A stretch of 39,400 nt of DNA. Source: an uncultured Lactobacillus sp. (GTDB taxonomy: Bacteria > Bacillota > Bacilli > Lactobacillales > Lactobacillaceae). The DNA lies in NCBI RefSeq assembly GCF_947367125.1, contig NZ_CANBCQ010000027.1, forward strand, positions 1 to 39,400, in the 5' to 3' direction. This document shows positions 1-11,200 of this stretch, piece by piece (the first letter of the stretch is position 1; each line of letters begins with the position of its first letter). The notes below the pieces were generated by a model, which was given only the letters and a program-made list of their open reading frames with translations, made no database searches and was not told the origin of the DNA. The translations under genes were made by a program, and so were the position numbers.

Positions 1-589
1 GGTCTTGGATAGCTTGAAGCTTAGTTCTTGCATCACTTAACTCATTTGCAATATCGTTTTGTCCATTAGAAATAGCCCGATTGATTTTATCAGTCAGGCT
101 ATTAATTAGGTTTTGTGTTTGAGTTTCAGTGTTCTTGATTACACCCTGATAGTGAGCTTGCAAGGCTTCTAGTGTGGACGAGTAATTGTCATCATTTACA
201 TGCAAAGTCGGCGCTGGAATTACGACAAATCGAAAACTCACTGTTGTATCAAGTACTGTACCATCTGCACTTACGATATCAAACCAAGCAGTCCCAGACT
301 CTGGATAAACTTGTTCTTGCAAAGTATAAGAGAACTTGCCATTTTGGGGATCAGTCAAAGTAAATTTACCGCTTGTCGATGCTTTACCATCGTCCACAAC
401 ATACTTGCCAGAGTCCTTATTTTCGGAAAATACAATACTTTTATTAGTAAGATCATAAGCCGCACCATTGGCATCAGTGACAACTACAGGCAAAACCTGT
501 CCTCGTTCACCTTGTCCAATTTTACGGATATAATCACCAACATTACTTACTGTTTTGTTCGTTGTTAGAGTTATTTGCGCTAGACTCAT
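1..589 (-). CDS. BppU-like baseplate upper protein, N-terminal part (cut by window edge)
   Basis: Reading from ATG at 589 gives 196 codons that run off the left edge, so the C-terminus is missing. The product begins MSLAQITLTTNKTVSNVGDY, followed by a beta-rich domain containing GQGERGQVLPVVVTDANGAA and an Asp/Asn-rich turn. After about residue 140 it becomes helical (a stretch with LINSLTDKINRAISNGQ), as in the N-terminal domain plus helical linker of BppU-type upper baseplate proteins of lactic siphophages. It is the last tail gene visible and overlaps the 3' end of the coiled-coil gene by 47 bp, which suggests translational coupling. Expected role: it joins the Dit/Tal tip to receptor-binding proteins. 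The family call rests on order and sequence resemblance, not on a search. Confidence 0.7.
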   Translation of the reverse strand, partial: MSLAQITLTTNKTVSNVGDYIRKIGQGERGQVLPVVVTDANGAAYDLTNKSIVFSENKDSGKYVVDDGKASTSGKFTLTDPQNGKFSYTLQEQVYPESGTAWFDIVSADGTVLDTTVSFRFVVIPAPTLHVNDDNYSSTLEALQAHYQGVIKNTETQTQNLINSLTDKINRAISNGQNDIANELSDARTKLQAIQD

Positions 590-773
590 TTGCTTTCACC
601 TTCTTTCTTAGCGCGGCATTTTCGATTTTTAGCTTGTCATTTTCCGCTTTCAATTCATCAATTGCCTCAGTTTGATTCTTATTAGCAACCTGCAGCTTTG
701 CTACTTGAACATTAAGTGAAGCAATCATATTTCCGGTGTTAATTGCTAATGTTTCTGCCACTTTATCATTCAT
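543..773 (-). CDS. Small coiled-coil tail/baseplate accessory protein
   Basis: Encodes 76 residues. The core (about residues 15-65) is a heptad-like coiled coil with Leu/Ile/Ala spacing (NVQVAKLQVANKNQTEAIDE and IENAALRKKV), ending in an Asn/Ser-rich tail. The ribosome binding site AAGGAG lies six bases before the ATG. It sits between Tal and the BppU-like gene and overlaps the latter. Small coiled-coil proteins at this place are common in lactobacillus siphophages, but I do not recognise a named function. A baseplate or tail-fibre assembly role is an inference from position. Confidence 0.7.
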   Translation of the reverse strand: MNDKVAETLAINTGNMIASLNVQVAKLQVANKNQTEAIDELKAENDKLKIENAALRKKVKANESSANNSNNEQNSK

Positions 774-783
774 TTGATTCTCC

Positions 784-3700
784 TTATTGAACTCTATACC
801 AGTGTTTATTGCCTGTAGGCGTATATAACTTCAATACATACATATGGCCATCATTTCCGCCCATCATAGTACCAACGGCTTCAGTATAATGACCACTCTT
901 AGGACCTAAACCACGATTGTATGCTTCAGTATAGTTAAGCATTCCCGCTTTAGATGAAGTACTATCCACATCTGTAGTAATTTGCCCTGGATTTGTCGAA
1001 ATATCAGGCGTTGAAGGCACAGTGATATTCGTATAACTGTTTTTAAGATCATTAAAGGCATTCTGCCACTGTTGATTCATTCCTTGAAGGTCACTATCAA
1101 ATACTAGACTTCCTAGATCAATTCCATCTAATATGCCAGCTTCATCACTGCCCCAGTCATCATTACTACCAGGAATATATCTATAGTCATTCCTACCTTG
1201 TCCTGGTAAATCTCTCAGCTTACCCATATCAACGTTGTCAGAGCCTTTCCAAATCCAGTGCTTAGTACCTCTAATGGTTATCCAATCGGCAACCCAGGCA
1301 CGTACCCAAGACTTGATTCTTCGATAAGCGTGCCCAGCAAAGTTTCTTTGCGTCAAAACTTGATTGTCCTCATCATCCACAGTGATAGCACTAGGGTGAA
1401 TTCGAGTGATATGACTACCACTGGTCGTTGCAAATTGTCCGGATGACATCATAGAAGCATAGTTATCTGAAGTCACCCAGATAACTCGCCCGTTTTTCCA
1501 TGGGTTTAAAGTAGTACCTGGATTTTGTGTTCCAATATAAATTTTCATATTCATATTAGGATCCTCATTAACTAGGTTACCGTGCATAATCATGGCATCA
1601 ATGTTCATTGCCTTGACACTTACGCCCTCAATTGAATCGGCGTAAAGCTTGCCTCTTGAGTCCATACCAGTTAGTAATTTCTGAGAGCGCTCATCATAGA
1701 ATTCTAATCCATTGCCACCAAACACCATCTTTCCACCATTACTACTTCTAGCGGTCAGCTGTTGAGGTGCTTGCCAGTTAGGAATTGCCTGGATAATGCC
1801 TTCGCCCGGCTGATCAATCCAAGACTTGATGTCATTAGCATCATCATCTAATTGTTGAAAGTGCTCTTCAAATTCTTTACGACTTTTAAGGAAAACGTCC
1901 TTTAGCTTATGCTCTTTTCCTTTATCGTCTTTCCAGGTGACATCCTGCTGGATCATCCCCAGCTCACCCATCATGGCATTTTCTTTAGCTCGACGGTCGG
2001 AACGCTCACTGTGCATCATATCTTCAAAACGATTGAGCCAACCTTGAGTGCGTTTAGTATAAGCGCCAGCCGCACTAGCTGCTTGATCTTTGGCTTGCTG
2101 GAGTAGCAAGTGTTGCCATGCAACCGGCAGTTTACCAATGGTGATTTGCTGATAGTGGTGAGCTAGTCCATCCCAGACAAACGAATTTATTTCTTCCATT
2201 TCATCAAGATGATATTTGTCATACTTAACATGAACATAATCGTAAAGACTTAACTGGACCTTATCAGCATTCATTGCCGACATTTCTTGGTAGCTAATAG
2301 TATCTTGAATTTCAAGATGACCAAAGCGATGTTCAATTAAATAATTCTTACCAGCTTCAGTTACTTGCCTGATATCATCTTCAGTTGGTGCAAATGAACC
2401 ATCAGCCTGCTGACCAGATAAATCTTGATCATCATGCTTGATGTATGAGCTGACATCCACAGTAGTAACCTTGTCCACATTAGGATCATTGCCAAACCCT
2501 TCAGCATAAAGGGGACCAACCTTAACAGTGACTTCATTATGCGTAGTCGCGTCAATGTTGGGATTAGGATTGGAGCTATCATCACCATCATTAGCATCAG
2601 GTGCAACTAAATCAGACTTATCAGAATCGATGTTATCTTCAGGTAACCAACCGGTCTTACCAGCATAAGTCACTTCAACATAAGTTTTACCATCTCCACC
2701 TTTAGCTTCATGACCAGCGTTGATTGAAATTTGAGTGCCAGACGGAATACTCCAATTAAGAGCATTATTTTTATCCGGCGTTGCATAAATCTCAACTTTA
2801 CTGTGATCTTTCAACCGATCTTTAAGAATCTGATCTGTGGATGAGGGTTTGACTGATCCATTATGTTTATAGTCAATTGAACCTGCTGCTACCCAACCGT
2901 ACTTAGTATGATGATAAGTTTTACCACCTTGAACAATTGTTTTATCAATCGTTACTCGACCGGATTTTACATGGACTTTTTCTTTCTTTTTCTTAGAAGC
3001 CCAGTATCTTCCCGATCTATGATTTTTAGAATTACCCCCAGTGGTCACTGTATGGGTAGTAGCGACCATCTTATGATTCTTGCTATCCCAATGATACTTT
3101 GTCTGATTTTTTTTAATGTAACCATAACCAGAATTACTGTATGACTGATAGGAACCATTTTGAGTCAAAGACAAGTGTGGGCCGTAAAGCCACTGACCAG
3201 GACCAATTCGATACCACATATCACCTTTCTGATTACGTTCAATCATGTCATAGTGAATGGATGTTCCATTTTTCACAGTCCATCCAGGTACAGGAACATG
3301 ATCTGGTCCAATTTCTGGAGATTTGAACACTCGAATTTCTCCGCCAGGTTTATATGCAACAACGGCATTACCTGACATACTTATACGTGATCCAGCTCCA
3401 CTAGAGTCATTAGGATCTTGAGCTTGAACGGTTAAAGTACCGGTGATGTCATTGACCATATATGAACCAGATTTGTCAAAACTGATCCATCTAGCATCCA
3501 CAAAGCCACTACCATCTTCAGGACTTACTGGATACCAATCGTCACCGTTAACAGTGTTAATTTGATATTTGCCATCCGGTGTAAAGTCACCGTCATGAAT
3601 TGCAGTGCCCAGATGTAGTTTCATTCCAGTAGTTAAAGTACGAATTGCCTGATGTCCTTCAACTGGTGAATTAAAAATCTCAACTGTTCCACCTGCAGCA

Positions 3701-4509
3701 TAAATCCCAACACTGGAATAGTCACTGGACCAACTAGCCCAACCACCCCAATCTGCTTTAGCTACGGCTTGACCTGGAGTGTACTTAGCGATAAATACTG
3801 CACCAGTCCACATATTTTCAGTAGAAATGTCATGCTGGAATTCTTTCATGTTCTTGCCATAATCAATGACGATGCCCGTGTCTATACCAGCATGCTCGCT
3901 GTGATGGATTTCAGTATTATCAAATTCTAGCTCACCGCCATACAAACCAAGAACGGAATTAACGGCCTGATCCCCCTCTTGATCAGGATTAATCAAAATA
4001 GCACCAGCTTGCTGACCACCTTCTACATTGACATTGCTTACTTTTGATACCTTAGAATCAAAAGTAAAGTCTTTTTGTGGTTGCATCGTATTCAAAACTT
4101 GATTCATCAAATCTTGAGCACTCGCATTAGCAAACTGGATTGGACCAGAAACGGTACAATCGTTTAAAACAGCTGCTATATGTTCCCCACTCACAACAAC
4201 TTGATCTAGTTCTTGTGTTACATGAGTGATTTTAAAAAGTTGATGTGGAAACTTAAAGCCACAATCTTGCATAATCCAGCGATTCTGCTGAATTTCAATC
4301 ATATGACTTCCATTGCATGGATAAGTCATCTGCAGTGTCGGATACTCATTTCTATTCCAAGTAACTGGGCATGTCAAAGCATCTTTTAAAGTAATGCCAG
4401 GTCTGAAAATGTCATCATTAACGCTGTTATATAAATGAGGAAAATCTAGTAATTCATCATATTGAGCATAATTAATCTCAGATATCTTTGCTACCGTTAT
4501 TGATGCCAT
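784..4509 (-). CDS. Tail-associated hub protein (Tal, prophage endopeptidase tail family) with inserted SH3-like repeats
   Basis: Encodes 1241 residues. A longer frame begins at 4527, but its first codons spell GGAGGAGGT, the ribosome binding site, so translation should start at the ATG of 4509, overlapping the Dit stop as TAATG. Residues 1-250 resemble the N-terminal hub of siphophage Tal proteins, and hub-like sequence resumes near 650 (EVTVKVGPLYAEGFGN to about 780). Between them lie about 400 residues with at least three SH3-like repeats (around 270-345, 370-450, 570-630), with motifs such as VEIFNSP, IRVFKSP and VEIYATP and paired W/G residues. The C-terminal half continues after a helical stretch (YTKRTQGWLNRFEDMM). 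The protein forms the tail tip behind Dit; such hubs often carry wall-active or wall-binding modules. I see no certain catalytic motif. Confidence 0.88.
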   Translation of the reverse strand: MASITVAKISEINYAQYDELLDFPHLYNSVNDDIFRPGITLKDALTCPVTWNRNEYPTLQMTYPCNGSHMIEIQQNRWIMQDCGFKFPHQLFKITHVTQELDQVVVSGEHIAAVLNDCTVSGPIQFANASAQDLMNQVLNTMQPQKDFTFDSKVSKVSNVNVEGGQQAGAILINPDQEGDQAVNSVLGLYGGELEFDNTEIHHSEHAGIDTGIVIDYGKNMKEFQHDISTENMWTGAVFIAKYTPGQAVAKADWGGWASWSSDYSSVGIYAAGGTVEIFNSPVEGHQAIRTLTTGMKLHLGTAIHDGDFTPDGKYQINTVNGDDWYPVSPEDGSGFVDARWISFDKSGSYMVNDITGTLTVQAQDPNDSSGAGSRISMSGNAVVAYKPGGEIRVFKSPEIGPDHVPVPGWTVKNGTSIHYDMIERNQKGDMWYRIGPGQWLYGPHLSLTQNGSYQSYSNSGYGYIKKNQTKYHWDSKNHKMVATTHTVTTGGNSKNHRSGRYWASKKKKEKVHVKSGRVTIDKTIVQGGKTYHHTKYGWVAAGSIDYKHNGSVKPSSTDQILKDRLKDHSKVEIYATPDKNNALNWSIPSGTQISINAGHEAKGGDGKTYVEVTYAGKTGWLPEDNIDSDKSDLVAPDANDGDDSSNPNPNIDATTHNEVTVKVGPLYAEGFGNDPNVDKVTTVDVSSYIKHDDQDLSGQQADGSFAPTEDDIRQVTEAGKNYLIEHRFGHLEIQDTISYQEMSAMNADKVQLSLYDYVHVKYDKYHLDEMEEINSFVWDGLAHHYQQITIGKLPVAWQHLLLQQAKDQAASAAGAYTKRTQGWLNRFEDMMHSERSDRRAKENAMMGELGMIQQDVTWKDDKGKEHKLKDVFLKSRKEFEEHFQQLDDDANDIKSWIDQPGEGIIQAIPNWQAPQQLTARSSNGGKMVFGGNGLEFYDERSQKLLTGMDSRGKLYADSIEGVSVKAMNIDAMIMHGNLVNEDPNMNMKIYIGTQNPGTTLNPWKNGRVIWVTSDNYASMMSSGQFATTSGSHITRIHPSAITVDDEDNQVLTQRNFAGHAYRRIKSWVRAWVADWITIRGTKHWIWKGSDNVDMGKLRDLPGQGRNDYRYIPGSNDDWGSDEAGILDGIDLGSLVFDSDLQGMNQQWQNAFNDLKNSYTNITVPSTPDISTNPGQITTDVDSTSSKAGMLNYTEAYNRGLGPKSGHYTEAVGTMMGGNDGHMYVLKLYTPTGNKHWYRVQ

Positions 4510-5279
4510 TAAATCAACCTCCTCCATCGTGGCATATACTCTGCTTTAGTAATAGTTCCACCTGATTCTGCAGTAATCGTGATAGTATTTTTTCCTGGTT
4601 GAAGCTCAGGAACTGAGAGATTAGGCATTTTTACTTGATTGTTATAAAGCTTATTGTCTTTATCGTAAGTGTCTTGAGTATCACCAGATAGCCAAAATTC
4701 GCCAGACATATTGTCAAACTCGTAAGGTAAGCCATTTACATATAAGATAAATGTTCCATTAGCAATGAAATGCCAATTAGGGATTGAGATTCTGGATTCT
4801 TGGTTATAAACCGTACCAGTGTCCGGCAACGGAATATATTCAATCCCATCAACTCGGTACTGGAATGGCTCACAGTAAAATGGGATCGTTCCTGTGGCAT
4901 GGTAAGGATCACTCTCGTCCCACTGCAGACTAAACGGGTCTTTTTGAATCGCACTATAGGCATACTCAGGATCAGCATCAAATTGTAAATATTGATACTT
5001 TCTTTGAGTCATTGTTACAGGTGAAGCCAGCCAGTCTGTCAAAGTTCGCTCATAGTCAAATTGAGATACGTTTGTAGGACGCACCACGTCAATAGTGAAA
5101 GTTTCAGTGACATTCTGATAAGAGTTATCATCTTGCAAAAAGTCACCGTTACGACCTTTGATGTGAGTAGCATCAAGGTCAGCTACCGGATGAATCAGGT
5201 TAAACGGATATTGCACCGTAAAACCTAGATCACGCGAATTTTTGCCTTGAAAAATTAAACCTGAATACTCAACGTCCAC
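4509..5279 (-). CDS. Distal tail protein (Dit)
   Basis: Encodes 256 residues and starts with GTG at 5279, behind AAGGAGGGG. It overlaps the tape measure stop by 11 bp. The N-terminus (MDVEYSGLIFQGKNSRDLGF) and the motif HIKGRNGDFLQDD are typical of the siphovirus Dit family (Pfam Sipho_tail), whose N-terminal domain forms the ring below the tail tube. The C-terminal part (from about 140: PNWHFIANGTFILYVNGLPY) looks like the galectin-type domain of Dit. It is placed between the tape measure and Tal, the standard order. The length is usual for a Dit without an inserted carbohydrate-binding module. Confidence 0.9.
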   Translation of the reverse strand: MDVEYSGLIFQGKNSRDLGFTVQYPFNLIHPVADLDATHIKGRNGDFLQDDNSYQNVTETFTIDVVRPTNVSQFDYERTLTDWLASPVTMTQRKYQYLQFDADPEYAYSAIQKDPFSLQWDESDPYHATGTIPFYCEPFQYRVDGIEYIPLPDTGTVYNQESRISIPNWHFIANGTFILYVNGLPYEFDNMSGEFWLSGDTQDTYDKDNKLYNNQVKMPNLSVPELQPGKNTITITAESGGTITKAEYMPRWRRLI

Positions 5280-8200
5280 TTAATCCCCTCCTTAGTTTGA
5301 TCATTGCAGCTCTTTGTTCTGCCTTACTAAACGGCTCGACAACTTCCCACAAGGTTCTGCCCGCAGGAGTTGTGAGCTTGATGTCAGCAACAGACGATTT
5401 ATTAAAGATCTGGCGCAAAAGTAAAAGCACGCCTTGCATAAAGTCGTGCTCTTCCTTCTCTTTTTTATCATCCTTTTGTTCTACAAGTTGCTGTAAAAGT
5501 AAAACAACCGTTTCTCTAAATTCTCGGCTTTCCTCATCAGATTTGCTGTTTCTTCTATCTGCTACATCATTCCCATCTTCATGCTTAAATTGAGCTAACG
5601 TTGCATTCATAAGCTGATATGCTCTTGAGCGCTTACTAATATCCCAAGGAATGACAGTTTCAGGCCCACGACCTTCACCAATCATTGCTAATTGAGGACT
5701 AGTAACAATTCCACCGTTAGCATAGCCTCTTAGTGCTCTAGCAATTTGTACAGCAGCGGCAGCATGTTGCGCATCGTAACCACCACGTTCCCATTCGCGG
5801 GAAAATGCATTTGCTAAGCTTGCCGGTGAACCAGATCCTTTAGCAATACGTCTAAATATTGCACTATCAGAGCCTTCAGCATTAGCGGCAAAGTTAATTT
5901 GAGTAGCTGGATCCTTCCATGACTTGCCATGTTTTCTAGCATATGCTTTCAAATTGGTTAATCGACCATAAAGCCATTGACCTAAGCCACTAGCTCCACC
6001 ATTAGGATTGATTGCTGCTGGATTTAACCCACCAGATTCAAATTCCCATGATCCAATAATAGCTGCTAACCCATTCTTAGTTGCACCTGGTACAGCTTGC
6101 TTAATTGCCTTGGCTAATGCTTTAGCTCTTTGAGCAACATCGCCACCAAGTTTAAATGCGCCAGCTAATCCATTATCTCCATACTTGTCAGCAATCTTTT
6201 GAACTGTTCTCCAAAAGCCTTGACCAACTTGAGCCTTAATTTTCTTTTGTAAAGAATTGTCGGCTTTAACTTTAGGACTATCTGATTTACCACCTTCAGT
6301 ATTTAAACCGTTAAAGCGACCAAAAGTAGCACCTGGAGCGACTCTTTGCATGCCAACTGGTCCACCATCACCAGGACCATATGCAGAATAGTACATTCCA
6401 CGACCCGCATAGATACCAACATGAGTATCTGGGAGCCAGAAAACTGGATCACCAGGTTTAGCTTCAGATTTAGATATTCTATGAGCATGATCCCATAAGC
6501 CAGCTACAGTTAAAGCCCAGCCATTAGGTTCAGCCCATTTAGCCCCATAATTGTTATATAAGGCTCTTGAAACCAAACTCGAACAGTCGGCAAAGAACTT
6601 AGACATTCTTTTGCCTTGACTATAGTGTTTGTTTTTACCTAACGTTTCTACTGCCTTAAGTAAACCACTTGCTGGGCCAAGATCATCATCGTCAACTTTG
6701 TCCTCAACCATCTTCCACAGTTGAGACCACCAAGTTACGCCTTGATCTTTACTCTTAGAGCGCATCCCTGAAGCCAATTCTTTCATAGCACCAGTTAAGC
6801 CAGAGACAGCACTAAACATTAAATTACCAGTTTTAGTAGGATTGCTCCAATTATGCTTAGCAATTTCATACAGTTTGTGCAATGCACCAGTACCTGAAGC
6901 ATAGTGAGTAAAACCTAAAAGCTTTGATTCTGTGGCACTAAAGACTTCATGTTGAGGTCCGAGCAACAGCGGAACGTTTCTACCTTGAACAACACCAAAG
7001 GTATTTGTTGCTTTGTTCCAAATAGTTTCTCTATTCCCAGTCTCAGGTGAATCATTACCATCATTTAAAACAGCAAATGTAGGCTTAGTAATTGCCCTTC
7101 TTATTGAAGATCCAAATACACCAGTACCTGAAGCATAATGAACCAAGCCAACTTGCTTTACTGCAGTCTTCGAGCCGCCAAAGTCAGAAATTACACTATC
7201 AATTTTGCCAATTGCAGAGTTAACTATTCTAAGAACGCCATTAACTCCACGACCAGCAGCGCTTCTCATCTTAGACCAGAATTGGCCAAAAGTTCTATGA
7301 ATCCCATTTTCAAGTGAACTCCAATCTTTCTTGTAGTGACTTGAGAATGAATTCATTTCATGAGTGAGCCGACTTTGACCAGTTTTAGATTGATGTTCAA
7401 TATCTGACCACATTGACTTAAATTCCTTCTTAGAATTCTTAGTCATATTTTTCAGATCTTTATTGAACTTTTTGGTCATTGACTCAAATTGCTTAGCAAA
7501 ATTACCTTTTCCTTTTAAGGATTTTACGGCTTCCTCTGCTTGAGTCTTGATCGACTTACCAAATTTGTCTTTCTTAGCAGCTCTGCTTAAGGAATCAATT
7601 CTCTTGTGAACAGAAGTTATGTTTTTCTGTAAAGATTTCAGTGATTTAGTTCCTGAAGTCTTTACTTTAACTTTATGAGTTTTACCCTTGATTTTTCTAG
7701 TAGCTTTATAAAGACTTTTAAGGGACTTTAATCCTGAAGTCTTAACAGTTACCTTATGACTTCCACCTTTGATCTTTTTTGCAGCTTTAGCTAGTGCAGC
7801 AACTGCCTTAACGCCTGAAGCTTTAGCAGTGATTTTGACTGATTTAGATTTGAGGGATTTGATAGCTGAAGCTAATGAACTAACAGCAGTACCACCAGAT
7901 ACGGTAGCTTTAACTGACATACCAGAACTAATAGATCTAGTACTAGTAGAAGTTGACCTCTTTCTCGTAGTTGTGGCTTTAGTAGTTCTGCGACGAGTAC
8001 TGCTGTGTTTTCTAGTTGACCTAGTCTTTTTTCTCTTAGTCTTAGATTTCTTATTCAAGTTATCAATAAGTTGCTTGAATAACTTTTTACTAATATAAAC
8101 TGAGTGACCAATTCTGGATTTAGCTCCAATCAGCAAGCCTTGATCAACGAGAACTTTACCAGCATGAGGATCAGGCTTCTTAGAGGCCTTCTTATCTGCA

Positions 8201-11200
8201 GAATATTTCTTAGTGAGTTTATTAAATTCAGCAGTAAGATGTCTAGCTTCATTACCATTCTTATGTTTCAAAGCATTAGAGATTTTATCTCCTAGCTTTT
8301 CAAGTTCTTTTTTATCTTCAACGGCACGCTTTTTGGCCAACTCATAATTTTTCTTAGAATATTTATGATCTCTAGATAACCTTACTGTGCCATCAGCTAA
8401 ATGAACGCCTCGACCAAATAAAGTAGCTAAGTCGCGAGCATTGATTACATCTTCACCAGGAAAAATCCAGCGTTTAATATTAGTACCGCGTAGGATTTCT
8501 AGCGAACCGTCAGCATGGATTAAGCCCTCACGATTACCTGTAGCAGGTGAATCATGACCATCATTTAAAATTGCTGGATAGCCATATTTCTTTTTCCAAT
8601 CAGTTCCGCTAGCTAAGTGGATATTACCAACTTTTAATTTACCGGTAAAGAATTTCTGGATGTTGCCTGCAGCATCTTGAAGACCTTTGACAGTATCATC
8701 AAAAGTCTTAGTAATACCTTTCCAAAGATCAGACCAAAATTTTCCGATATTTTTGCCAAAATCTTTAAAGCTATCGAATACTTTACCAAGACCACCGTGA
8801 GTAGATTTATTGAGCTTAGCATACATATCAGATGCATTAGTCCTAAGCCCCTTCCAAATGCCAGCTGCAGTAGTCTTGATATTTTTCCAATTAGAGCTCC
8901 AACGCTTTTGCTCAATTTTTAGTTGAGTTTTGGCAGTTTGACCAAGTGTTTTAAAGAGATTACCGTGATTCTTCTTTAAGCGTTTACTAAAGCTACCGAA
9001 GTTTTTAGCAGTTTCAGAGTTAGCCTTTTTTTGAATTTTGACGTAGTTTTTAGCAAAATTCTCAGTACTACGCATAATTTGCTTAGTACCTTTTGAAGCA
9101 TGCTTATAAGCTGTATTCCAGCCCTTTTTAAAGGTTTTACCAATACCACTTGTTATTTGTCTATATTTTTTACCAACAGACTTATTAAAGTTGCCAACAT
9201 TCTTAGCAACGGACTTGTTAAAGTTAGTTACTGACTTCTTTGCAGAATTAAAACCTTTCTTGAAGGTCTTACCAACTCCATTAGCCCATTTTTTAAATTT
9301 AGGGCTATTTTTGTACAGCAGTGTCGGAATGCCAGCAATTGGATTAACTGCAGTTAAAGCAAGTTCCTTTGAATTCTTCTTAACCCAAGATTTACCTTTG
9401 CTTAAACTTTGTCCGAACTTTTTGCCAACGTCAGATCCCCATTTACCTATTTTGTTAAAAGTATCGTGGGTTGACCAGCCGAGATTTTCTAAGCTCCAAA
9501 AGTTCTTAGGTGGCTTCTTTTTATTCCAACCATTTTGAAAGCTCTTAACAGCGTCACCGCCCCATTTGCCGACAACGCCACCAATCTTAGCACCAACTGC
9601 GGCGCCTAAAGGCCCACCAAAGTAAAGACCGATACCACCACCAATAGCTTTACCAGCTCCAGTACCGATATCTTCATACTGCTTACGCGAACCTACCTTA
9701 TCTTTGATGCCTTTGACTATTGAGGTTGCAGCATCTACAACAACACCTACGCCAGCCGCCGCAGTGCCAACTTTACCTACAGTAGTTAAATTCTTAAAAC
9801 CACCTGCGGATTTAGCGGACTGCAAAGCACCATTAAAGATGCCAGCACCACCCTTTTGAGTAAAAAGACCTCGGCTAACTTTAATAGTTTTTTGAAATCC
9901 GGCAACTAATTGCTGACCTAACTTTTGACCAAAAGTTTTAACACCATCAAAACCTGATCTAATCTTCTTCCAGCTCCAACGACCAGCTCTAGATAGGCTA
10001 TCGCCAGTTGCCCTAAAGCCTTTGGCAATTTTTTCACTGGCTTTAGAACCTAAATCGCTTGCTTTGCCCCAAGCTTTACTAATAACTTTCCATGAAGATT
10101 GGCCAAACTTACCAATTTTCGAAAAACCGGTTTTAAATGCGTCAGTAATTTTACCAACTCTAGTCTTTCCGTTTGAAAGATGGATTAAGAACTTGTCCCA
10201 AGTATTAGTAATTGACTTAATTGGATGAAGCATACCTTTACCGAATTTGAATCCACCCTTGGCCAACATTCCGATTAGCGATTTATCACCAATTTTAATG
10301 TTAGCTAACTCAACAAGTGGACTAGTTACGGCTTTAAGTCCTTTGACAGCAGCCATTGCAATAATGGCTTTACTTATCCATTGAATCGCTGTTTTATTTT
10401 TGGCCAAGCCATCCATTGTAAGCTTGACCATGTGAAGAGGATCTTCTGTTTTCTTAGCATTACCATGAATTAAGCCAAAGGACTTACCAATATCTCCAAT
10501 AATTCCAGAGATATCTTTCCATAAATCTTTACCTAATTCAGTACCAATGTGAGTAACGTCGGAGGTAATACCAGCAATATCTTTTTTGTGCTTATCGATA
10601 TAGCCAATGGTCGAGGACAAAGCGCTACCAATTGCCGTAGCACCTTTAAGTAGCTCTGGACTAGCCATGATATCTTTTAATGCTTGCAAACCTGAGGTCT
10701 TAGCATCAAAAAGAGGCTTAGTCATTGTTTGCTCAAGTTTCTGCCATCTAACCTGCATGAACTTAAGTGCACCACCTTGCGTGGAGCTAAAGCCTTTAAA
10801 GGCAGTATCAGAGTACTTAGCAGCTGACGCCATCCATTTTTGGAATTGAGTTTGCGTAACTTTACCGGTTTTAAGCACTGACTTAAGCTTGTCTTCTGAC
10901 ATGCCGGCACCTTTGGCCAACTGTGCCATAAAGGTTGGTGCTGACTTGGTGACTCGGCTTAATGCTGAATAAGTCACCTTACCAGTAGACCCGACACGCA
11001 TCAAACTAGCACCCATCTGCTCAATTTTGTCACCAGATAACTTAGATGAATCACCGACACCAGCAATCATCTTAGTCATTTGCATGGCACCCTTAGTACC
11101 AATGTTTGACCAGTTAAGCATCTTGGTCTGCAAGTTGGCTACATTATCACCAGTCATATTGGTTTGGGACTTTAAATCACCAATTTGCTTATCTAAGGTC

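Noticed and set aside
1-200. Holin or endolysin genes
   Set aside because: None is present in the window; only the start of the BppU-like gene reaches the left edge.
7769-8098. Plus-strand frame of 109 codons opposite the tape measure
   Set aside because: It is the reverse of a Lys/Arg/Ser/Thr-rich repeat region; the hydrophobic Leu/Val runs are the expected mirror of such codons.
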